This document shows positions 31,024-64,000 of a DNA stretch of 64,000 nucleotides, piece by piece. Under the pieces are notes generated by a model that saw only the letters and a list, made by a program, of their open reading frames with translations, was not told where the DNA came from and did no database searches. The position numbers and the translations under genes are program-made. Position 1 is the first letter of the stretch; each line of letters starts with the position of its first letter. The DNA is from Halisarca cf. caerulea. Taxonomy: Eukaryota; Porifera; Demospongiae; Chondrillida; Halisarcidae. The stretch covers positions 490,701-554,700 of the forward strand of contig CAUJGJ010000129.1 in assembly GCA_963170055.1 (NCBI GenBank), in the 5' to 3' direction.

Positions 31024-31209
31024 TATCAGTCGAACCTCGTTAAAATGAAACTGATTAACATAAAATATCTTAACATGAAATGCTAGCCAAGTCCAAGTGC
31101 AGATACAAGCATAACATGTAGAACCTACGTAGTACTGTTTACATGAAATACTGTTGAGATGAAATTTCAGCAAGTCCCCTGAGTTTCGTGTTAAAGAGGT
31201 TTGACTGTA
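31024..31209. mobile_element. Pogo/Tigger-like MITE
   Basis: Left end TATCAGTCGAACCTCGTTAA and right end GTTAAAGAGGTTTGACTGTA. The interior repeats AACATGAAAT/AAAATGAAAC. Non-coding and outside the TMEM175 gene. Confidence 0.7.
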
Positions 31210-31356
31210 TCTGTGATCTTACCATAAATAGTATTGTACTCAAACTGAGTATCTATGATCTTACCATGTGTTTCATTAGTGCTGGTCACAGAATGGTTGC
31301 GACCAACTACATTTTTTGTATAAATGAACAATTGTTCGAATATTATGCAAAAAATG

Positions 31357-31590
31357 TAGGGTAAAGCGGGGTAATTTGGCACTGAGTTTCAACTTTGGCA
31401 CACTGGAGTAAATCGAGACAGGCCTTTACTCCTGCTGCGGTTAAGCTGTCTAGCCACACTTGCTACTGCTGAACTCCCAATTCATGGAGACAACTCCGGC
31501 AAGAAATAATGTGTGTAGCTTGTGGTTGACACTGCTTTTCACCCACCGTCCCAAATTACTTTATGTCCCAAATTACCCTGCTTTACCCTA
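31357..31590. mobile_element. MITE with TAGGGTAAAGCGGGGTAATT ends
   Basis: The left end TAGGGTAAAGCGGGG is mirrored at the right by CCTGCTTTACCCTA. TA target site, about 234 bp, non-coding. A remnant of similar sequence (GGGGGTAATTTGGAAC) lies near 59970-60002. Confidence 0.75.
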
Positions 31591-31808
31591 GAATTGGTGT
31601 TATGTGGTATGTTTCTGGTTTTTATTAAACCACTACAGAATCATACAGTATCTATGATACCTGCACCTCGTGCACTAGTCCATGGTGATTCTGTTGGTGC
31701 CATAATATTCTGCTGTCCTGATGTTTGCCCTAAGTGCCTTAATAAGTTAATGGAGTGTTATTTACTTTCATTTATTGCTGTCCTACTTCTTAGTACTTCT
31801 GTTCACAA

Positions 31809-31992
31809 TACATTGAAACCTATGTAATCCAGCACTTCGACAATCCAACATTCTGTTTATAATCTGACCATATTCTGAGAAACAATCACCATGTTAAACT
31901 CTACTAAAAAACACTGGATAATCTGAAAACCTCTGTAATCTGACATCTATGTTGTGTCCCATGGAGTGTGGGATTATGGAGGTTTCACTGTA
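31809..31992. mobile_element. Pogo/Tigger-like MITE
   Basis: Starts TACATTGAAACCTATGTAAT and ends ATTATGGAGGTTTCACTGTA. Same subfamily as 12504-12685 (TAATCCAACA, TCTGACAT, CATGGAGTG). Confidence 0.7.
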
Positions 31993-32716
31993 ATTGTTAG
32001 ACAGTTAACTGCTATAGTATATCTCAGCAATATCCTTCATCATTGTTATACTTGATTTTATCCTATAACTCATTCACCTCGATATAGGGAGTTTTAGAGC
32101 ATAATACATATTTGGATAAGAATAATGGGATATAGAAATTGGATATGTATTGCAATGTCTTAATTTTTGGAGATATGTGTATATTGTATGCTATTGCAAA
32201 TGGAAAAGAGTACAGGGCTCAAGTGCAATGGAATGAGATACAATACATTGAAATATGCATAGCACTCCATGGTTTCCTTCTAGAGACTGGTCAAGGGAGA
32301 CAATAGTGCAGTTTAGTGATGTACGTGTGTGCAGAGTACATAACTTTGTGGAATTGTAGGTATATCAACATATGTACATACTGCATGTAGCTTGAGTTAT
32401 ATGAGTTTGTGGGCTTCTTAAGTTGCTGTCTAAGGTTATTTTAGATGATTCACACAGGTTTATGAATATATAGATCACTTCTGCAGTTGTGCATGTACTG
32501 TTTGTTGCTGAATGAAATTTTTAAGAGGAAATGAATTTCCCCTTTCTCACCACCTCCGCCCAAACTTCCCTACACTACATTGCTTACAGGATGTAGGAAG
32601 TTGCACACTCCACTCAATCCACCTGAATTCTGTCTTGTCCTATGTCTTTTCAGACTAATGTCTATCTATACCTCATTGCTTGCCAAGTACATGCGTACAT
32701 ATGAAGTATGTGTGTG

Positions 32717-32808
<92 letters not shown>

Positions 32809-32817
32809 AGTGTGTGT

Positions 32818-32867
<50 letters not shown>

Positions 32868-33402
32868 ATAAAAGTGGCCAATAGAGCCAACATCAGTTCA
32901 TTCTCAATGGACTCGAGTCATTGTGTACTCCAGTGTTAAATGACTAGTTACATACTTTATCATGCAATTCTATGGACTGGAAGACCCCAAGCTGAACAAG
33001 AGAAATACGTACATTGCATAGTACCATGCTGAATTAGCTTGGATTGCTACATACGTACTTGCAGACACATTACAACAGTCATTTCATATACATGGTGTTT
33101 ATATTCACAGACGACCATGTTTTGCCATTGCACAAGAGCCTGATTCGAAGTTTCATGAGTGTAAGCGTTTGCAGATAGTATCCAATCTGAAAAAAAACTA
33201 CGAATATAAAACTACACACATTAAAGCATATACATTGTGTAATATGTTGTTATATATTGCATATTATAATAATTATAAGAGAGAGAATGTAGCTACCATG
33301 GACCTTAGAGCGGGAGAGTTCCTATCTCAGCGGATCTCAGTTGCCATCCAGAGGGGAAACGCTCTGTCCATTTTAGGCTCTTTGAGCTCATTTGCTCCAC
33401 TG
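31993..33402. other. Intergenic stretch: foldback fragment, (GT)n array, no gene
   Basis: Positions 32588-32650 match the right arm of the foldback repeat (GGATGTAGGAA, TTGCACA, TCTGTCT) at low identity. A (GT)n array fills about 32708-32866. The plus frame ending at 33414 (LSQRISVAIQRGNALSILGS) looks like the C-terminus of a retroelement protein but is too short to name. Confidence 0.5.
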
Positions 33403-33461
33403 GACGATTTTTGATTGACAATGATTGACTAATAGTCAATCATTGTCAATCAAAGATCGTC
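33403..33461. repeat. Short palindrome, 28-bp arms
   Basis: GACGATTTTTGATTGACAAT and the rest of the arm are mirrored after a 3-bp loop with a single mismatch. It could form a stable hairpin. Confidence 0.85.
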
Positions 33462-33482
33462 TATTATATAGTTGATCAAAAA

Positions 33483-33994
33483 TACCGTATAGCAGGAAAT
33501 TTTCGCTGAGTAATATTTTCACGGATTTCGCAGTTATCCCAACATTCGCGAAATTTTTAATTCACGAAATCTTAGCACTAGACATGTACATCCACAGCTA
33601 CATCGGGCTCAGGTAGTACATACACGCTAGGCCCCTGCACCATTATTCTTTGTGTGAGCAGCAGTTTCTCAAAAAACTGGTCGTGCTATATATACGTCGC
33701 TTTTCCCTTCTTCAAACGAAACGATCAGGCGGAGCATGCACACCTGGAAGTTTCACGGCCCATTAGAAAGCAAAAGTGACCTCAAATCTTCCGCTGAAGT
33801 GTAAATGGTTTAAACGGCTTCAACTTGTGCCATTTCGTTCACACGATACACTCAAAAGCTACTTTCCTACCATTGCCTGAGAAAAAAAAATGGCATCCTG
33901 AATTTTAGGGATCCGCAAAAATATTATCCGCAAATTTCAGGAAATAAGCCATTCGCGAAAATTTTATCCCGTGAAAATTTCCCGCTATACGGTA
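33483..33994. mobile_element. MITE with TACCGTATAGC ends
   Basis: Left end TACCGTATAGCAGGAAATTT pairs with right end AAATTTCCCGCTATACGGTA. TTCGCG/CGCGAA motifs repeat inside both ends. About 512 bp with TA flanks, non-coding. Confidence 0.8.
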
Positions 33995-34264
33995 GTCTTA
34001 TTATATTATTACTGCTCATGCATGTTATTTATTATATATTTTCTGTTTCTGTTGTATTGGTACAATAATATGTCCTTGTATATACGTACGTAGTAGTGTA
34101 GCTCTTTTTTGTTTCTCCATCCTTATCATCATCATAATAAAAATGAAATAATAATAGTAATCACAGATTCAGTTTTAGGAACAATTTATCAGGCCAATTT
34201 TGAACCTTTATTTCATGAATGTTTTGTAGCATGTTGTAGTTGTTTTTATTTTAGTCTTAAAAAA

Positions 34265-34450
34265 GAATAATAATGATGATTATGATAACTTCTTTACTAA
34301 ACCGGGTCAGCCTTTAGCCTGAGGCTACCCTTACCACACTCACACACATAATCAAATTGAATCAAATTATTTGTTTGGTGGCTATGGTAGGTCATTCTCT
34401 GATCAAGTCCTTGATTAGTAGGGGTTGCAGGGAAAAAACATGTCACGAAT
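34265..34450 (-). mobile_element. SINE-like repeat, copy 3, inverted
   Basis: The reverse complement carries CCTGCAACCCCTACTA, GACCTACCATAGCCACC, TTTGATTCAATTTGA, a short GTGTGTGAG segment, GTAGCCTCAGGCTAAAGG and an AT-rich tail. It matches the 3' two-thirds of copy 2. Confidence 0.65.
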
Positions 34451-35433
34451 GCCTCACATTAGGATTATACACCATCTTCACTGCTTATCTTCATTGCTTA
34501 ACTTCATTGTGTTGACCTATGGCCTGAGGACACTATTTTTCTCTATATGTGGGATGGGGACATTCTCCAAATCCCACCAGCACTTGCAATGTGTACTTTT
34601 ACAATGCACGTATTTTCCATCTACTGCCTTGTGTTTGTCCAGTGTTTAATAGTACAATCAAACATGGTGATTGGTCCTCAGAATATGGTCAGATTATTGA
34701 GATAATGTTGGATGATTGAGGTGTTGGCTTACACAGGTTCCACTGTAGGCTATTACTTCGTATCGCTTACTTAACTTGCGTACCCATTTTGAATTCTAGA
34801 CACTTGGATCTCCAGTGATTGACTGCTGCAGCCCATACTCCAGCTGATGCATACTTCTGTTTGGCAAAGTGAACATACTTAAAAGTTAGACTTTACAGTT
34901 TTGTAAGTGAATTTGCTAGGATTTCTTATATTTTGAGACCATGCAAAATTGATGTTGTTTTCCAGTTTCTTCATGATAAAAGCATAGGGTGAGGGAGAGA
35001 AGAAAAATTTTCTGTTTGAAACATCACCATGCAATATTATTGCATACTACTATCAAGTATAGGATGCATGATGATATTATATACATGCATACATAGATCG
35101 ATGGCATGTGCCATCACATTGTTTTTTTGGGACCATGCACTGACTGTCTCAGCCCTTCATAGTGAATCTCCAAATACATACATATGTGTCCATTGATCAC
35201 TAACTCAACTGTGGCTTCAGAAATTTAATCTTTATCTTTTTCCTTGCTTGCTTGCTTTACTTGCTTTGTTTCAGCTTACTGTATGTTATCTATTCACAAT
35301 TGGTGAGAATGCTTGTTTACATGTCTTTGATTAGACTGAGAAAGTCCCTGGTGGTCTGGGCAATTTTCAATGATAGTACAGACTAAAAACATAAAATTAA
35401 CTTGTGTGGTCTAATGTGTTTTGTGTATGTATA
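34451..35433. other. Intergenic stretch without recognised gene
   Basis: Contains the right end of a decayed pogo-like MITE (ACACAGGTTCCACTGTA, ending at 34747). No exon or other repeat is recognised. Confidence 0.4.
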
Positions 35434-36837
35434 TGGAGCGCAGTTTGTACAAAAATTCAGTATAAAAATTGATGTTTTAAATATGCAGATATATAATATA
35501 TATCCATATGTTTATATATATATCCGGATATTTAATATATATTTGGATATTTTGCTTCCTCAAACTATAATATAATAAGGCAGACGATGATCATAATAAG
35601 AATAAATAAAATTATAATAAACAATAACAATAATGATGACAATAACTAAAGTGATAAATAATTACATTAAGCATGCATGAATTGGATATTTATTATATAT
35701 CCAGATATATAATAAATGTCTGGATATATAGTAAATATCGAGATATTTAGTATAATATCCCAACAGTTCAAATATCTATCTATCCACCATCATGTTGATC
35801 TATTGCACAATATGTCAATAAAGCATGATCTGCTGCATGTGACTGCCATGTGTATTGCCTTTTTTGGAAGTTTATATGTATGACTACCTAAGCACATGCA
35901 TTACATTGTGTAATAGTAAAATGGCAGAGTAGACAGATATTGGTACAAGGGAAGAAATCAAGTGTGGGAGACCATCAGTGGAAGTGGATATATTAGAAAT
36001 TGATGATTTGATTACCATGGGATTTTCCAAGACCAAAATTGCACACATTATGGGCATCAGTCGGAGAACTTTGTACAATAAAATTTCTAAACAACCCGAT
36101 ATTTTATCTTATGGTATCTTAAACAGTCCAGGCTTTGGGTGATTGTGATATAAAGTTGCTTATAGAACTTAACCGTTTTGTGTTATTTCATGGATAATAG
36201 ATTACATGGGGAAAGGAACCTTTCTCTACGTAATCTATTATCCATGGTTATTCTTAGTTTGTTTCTAACCTGTGTATCCTCAGCATGATATTATTATACT
36301 ATTAGTAATTACTATTATTAATAATACTGTTACTACTACTACTTTTATTATTATATGGGAAAGACACAATGACTATATATATTATTCTGCATGTATTTAT
36401 AGAACCTTGATCCCTATTGTTGCAGGATTGTTGCATAAGTGCATGCTTAGGTTACTGTTAGACAAGTCTGGTAACTAGTCAAGAGAATTACCAAAAAAGG
36501 CAACACACATGGCAGTCACATGCTGCAGATCATGCTTTATTGACATATTGTGCAATAGATCAACATGATGGTGGATAACCAGATATTTGAACTGTTGGGA
36601 TATATTATACTATATATCTCGATATTTACTATATATCCAGACTTTTAGCATATAGGTTATATATCCAGACATATAAAAAATATCCGGATATATAATAAAT
36701 ATCCGAATATATACTAAATATCCAGATATATATCTAAATATCCAGATATATATCTAAATATCTTGATATTATATATTATTATCCGTATATTTGAAATGTC
36801 CATTTTTACATTGATTTTTTGTACAAATGGCGCCCCA
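35434..36837. mobile_element. Mutator-like foldback element carrying an HTH fragment
   Basis: Long inverted arms run from about 35434 to 35877 and from about 36489 to 36837. Ends are TGGAGCGCAGTTTGTACAAA at the left and the complement of TGGGGCGCCATTTGTACAAA at the right. TGTATGTAT (9 bp) flanks both sides, although low complexity weakens this. Much of each arm is a tandem array of ATATCCGGATATAT-like palindromic words. The inner arm (CACCATCATGTTGATCTATT and onward) is almost identical on both sides. The centre holds an HTH open frame and a smaller 17-bp-arm hairpin at 36189-36246. Confidence 0.75.
35933..36142 (+). pseudogene. HTH-domain fragment, transposase/integrase N-terminus-like
   Basis: A 70-codon frame between stops reads CGRPSVEVDILEIDDLITMG, then FSKTKIAHIMGISRRTLYNK. 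The GRPS...GFS...IA..MGISRRTLY pattern is the resolvase-like helix-turn-helix seen at the start of integrase-domain transposon proteins in many invertebrates. There is no start Met in a good context and no catalytic domain. It is probably a captured fragment of the foldback element that surrounds it. Confidence 0.6.
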
Positions 36838-36986
36838 TGTATGTATGCCCTTTGCTTTGCTGTACATCATGTGCATTTGATCTGTGTTTTACATAGTAGA
36901 GTAATAGTAGTATATTATCTTCTGGCCAGGAATTGAAAGTGGTACGTGTATATGCCCCCTTTGCCCCCTCCCATTTGATGTCTTTC

Positions 36987-37518
36987 CAGTGGCGGATTCA
37001 GGGGGGGTTCGTCCAACGAACCCCCCTTTTTCTAATCCTTCATTTTAACATTGCAGGCTATATAATCCAAATTTGAATTACGAATACTAAAACTATCATT
37101 CCAGCTATGATTCTAAGTTGAATTACACAAACTTCAGAGTAGAACAAATATTTAGGCTTAGAAATAGAGAAGAAGCCCTCATTTAGGTCAAATCACCTCT
37201 TTATGTAGCCGTTGGATTCCATTAAGCAGCCATTTTGGGTATATTAGAAATTGTAATGAAGGAACACACATAATGTGTAATTCGATCCATTCCCTGCTAT
37301 TAGTGGAGGTGTCAAATAATGTGATAAGTGTGCAAATTTAAGTAAATTGTTTGCTAGTAATCAAAATTACAGCTGTGGAAAATTAAGGGCTAGGGCTGAA
37401 TACACTTCTTCAGAAGTGTATTCAGCATTGAGTCAACAGTACTAGCATTCACACTTATTCAAATAACTAAATGATATAAAAAAGAACCCCCCTTTAGGAA
37501 ATCCTGGATCCGCCCCTG
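36987..37518. mobile_element. hAT-like MITE, copy 1
   Basis: Left end CAGTGGCGGATTCAGGGGGG and right end CCTGGATCCGCCCCTG. CTTTC flanks both sides (36982-36986 and 37519-37523), a 5-bp target duplication. An inverted copy of the same element lies at 62021-62543. Non-coding, 532 bp. Confidence 0.85.
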
Positions 37519-38541
37519 CTTTCCCATACATTATGTATCAGCCTAGCAGAAATTACTATACCATATCTCTACTGATATTGTTACAGTGTCGCAGTGTATA
37601 TGTACGTAGATCTACAGTACGTAAATACAGTATGTGAAAATGTTCATTAAACTAAACATGTATTCTACAAAGTGCACATTTATTATCGTACTGTAGTTGC
37701 CATGCCTTCCAAGTAGAAGTTTGTGTTGTTTTATTGTCACATGTTTCAATAATCACAGGTAGCTATAGTTGTTCCTAAAGGAGTTGACAGCTATGCATGT
37801 GTACGTTCATAATTTCCTGCCTATACACGCATGCATTGCTGTGTATAACATGAGAATGTGTTCCCTAGGCTGATATGTAGCCTGCTGTTACACGAATACT
37901 GAAGCCTCTGCTGAATAGGTTCCTTAAGATTACTTTCCAGGACTAAGTACTATAAACTATTATCCACTCGTTCACTGACTTGCGAATCTACAGTATGTCA
38001 ATACAGTGAATTCTCGTTATTCCGCCACAATTCGTTTTGAAGAATTTTGGTGGATTAATGAGTTTGGCGGATTATCCAAATCAATTTGCAGTATTTTGTC
38101 ATAATTCATGCACAAAATTGATGGCGGATAAAAGGGTTTGGCGGATAAAGCGGTGGCGGATTAACGAGAATTCACTGTAATACTGTTTTTCGATCATACC
38201 GTACAGTACCTCTACAAGTTCTTCTAGCATGATAATGCTCTGCAATTTCGCTGAATCAACCTTCAAGAATCATTTGTGATTTAATTCGAGTGGCTCTCTA
38301 TTATAGAAAGAGTTGGTGGTTTTTGAAGTTATTGTTTTTGTAGGGGGGGGGGGGGGGGTTCATTGGTGTAACCGCTGGAAGTTTTTGTGATTTGTACATT
38401 AGATTTTGTAGATTTGTGATGTGATCTTGTGGCCATTATTAATATGAATACCTCAGAAGTTATACTATTTTTTCTTTGTTTACATTTACAGTTTCTATTG
38501 TTGTTAAGCAAGTGCTGCTGTTCCACTGACCAAGATTCTAC
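37519..38541. other. Upstream region of the ankyrin gene
   Basis: No coding exon recognised. It includes a pogo-like MITE at 38002-38179 and a run of about 17 G at 38341-38357, which is a likely sequencing weak spot. The promoter or 5' UTR exons of the ankyrin gene could lie here, but no distinct signal is evident. Confidence 0.4.
38002..38179. mobile_element. Pogo/Tigger-like MITE
   Basis: TACAGTGAATTCTCGTTATT at the left and GGATTAACGAGAATTCACTGTA (first bases trimmed) at the right are near-perfect inverted repeats. Interior TTTGGCGGAT words. It sits 363 bp upstream of the ankyrin start codon. Confidence 0.85.
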
Positions 38542-63429
<24,888 letters not shown>

Positions 63430-63527
63430 GTAAGCATCTGAACAATGCGGTGATGGCTTGTAATCATTGTTCCTCATTACAAGTCATCACTACGTAAAAC
63501 AGCCTGCATATTATATACGTATCTTAT

Positions 63528-63533
<6 letters not shown>

Positions 63534-63593
<60 letters not shown>

Positions 63594-63600
63594 TTTATAT
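63534..63600. repeat. (TA)n microsatellite just upstream of the second ankyrin gene
   Basis: About 55 bp of TA followed by a T-run. It ends about ten bases before the candidate start codon at 63609. Confidence 0.95.
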
Positions 63601-63608
63601 ATATGTAT

Positions 63609-64000
63609 ATGACCATTGTCACGAAGCAAAGGATTTTTATGTTTAGTAGTCTCAAGGAAAAGTTTTCTAACAACAGGAATTTTGACAACTTGTTTTCAGA
63701 TAGTTCAGAAGAAGCATTTGATATCACTAAGAAGGGTGGGAATGGTAAAACCTTGCTTCATGATGCCTGTGAACGTAATGATCTAGAAACAGTCAAACTT
63801 CTTGTCACTGATGAAGAGGTAGATCTTGAAGTAGCAGATAACGATGGCTACACACCTCTGCATTATTTGTGTAAGAATGCCTTCTTGGAATGCTTGGAGT
63901 GTATAATAGACCACAGTAAGAGTGCAAACATAGATGAATTATTTCCAAAAGGAAGGAGAATTTTTTTCACAACAACCCCCAGTGCCCTGTCAGTCAAGGA
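63609..64000 (+). CDS. Second ankyrin-repeat gene, 5' end only
   Basis: Nearly the same as 38563-38950: QRIFMFSSLKEKFSNNRNFD, then KTLLHDACERNDLETVKLLV, then DNDGYTPLHYLCKNAFLECL. The frame is open to the window edge. It is therefore a tandem paralogue of the 38542 gene. ATG 63609 gives a start similar to the first gene; the Met at 63639 (MFSSLK) aligns with an internal Met there. Divergence is concentrated just upstream, where the TA array abuts. Only the start of the ankyrin region is in the window, so the rest of the architecture is assumed, not seen. Confidence 0.88.
   Translation, partial: MTIVTKQRIFMFSSLKEKFSNNRNFDNLFSDSSEEAFDITKKGGNGKTLLHDACERNDLETVKLLVTDEEVDLEVADNDGYTPLHYLCKNAFLECLECIIDHSKSANIDELFPKGRRIFFTTTPSALSVK

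Noticed and set aside
33169..33414. 81-codon plus frame ending LSQRISVAIQRGNALSILGS...
   Set aside because: The tail resembles a retroelement C-terminus, but I could not name the family and the upstream part looks random.

Overview
The window is animal genomic DNA. Genes are split by GT-AG introns, which carry many (GT)n, (CA)n and (TA)n microsatellites, inverted-repeat elements, a SINE family and larger transposons. I recognise no rRNA, tRNA, operon or CRISPR. The gene content (a two-repeat TMEM175 channel, a giant ankyrin-ROC-COR protein, Mutator-type transposases) and the repeat content suggest an early-branching marine invertebrate such as a sponge or cnidarian. Species cannot be fixed from sequence alone.

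Layout. (1) 52-6152, minus strand: many small exons encoding a MULE-type transposase domain, six similar Pro/Ser/Thr-rich linker exons, a SWIM zinc finger, a complete Ulp1 (C48) SUMO-protease-like domain and an acidic, repeat-bearing tail. (2) 6153-13150: repeats, including foldback copy A, MITEs and a 617-bp array of a 17-bp minisatellite. (3) 13157-30787, minus strand: a TMEM175-like potassium channel gene, rebuilt here from 18 small phase-compatible exons. One intron holds a 3.6-kb RLE-type non-LTR retrotransposon inserted in a GT tract; other introns hold foldback copy B, SINEs and MITEs. (4) 31000-38500: intergenic repeats, including a Mutator-like foldback element with an HTH fragment and a hAT-like MITE. 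(5) 38542-about 63429, plus strand: a gene whose first coding exon is 10 kb long (ankyrin repeats, then ROC GTPase, then COR-like). It is followed by seven near-identical symmetric exons, a ZU5-like exon and, across an 11-kb intron, three more exons. That intron is largely a 9.8-kb Mutator element (51978-61809) with about 320-bp terminal repeats and a 9-bp target duplication. It carries a broken transposase gene and is itself split by a second 5.1-kb inverted-repeat element. (6) 63609-64000: the start of a second, tandem copy of the ankyrin gene.

How it fits together. The host genes are the TMEM175 channel and the ankyrin-ROC-COR family, the latter a likely intracellular signalling or recognition scaffold. 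The MULE-SWIM-Ulp1 gene is either a transposon gene or a domesticated one. Most of the remaining sequence is transposon-derived and often nested. Exon calls rest on open frame, splice-site consensus, matching intron phase and family motifs seen by eye; no alignment or transcript data were available.
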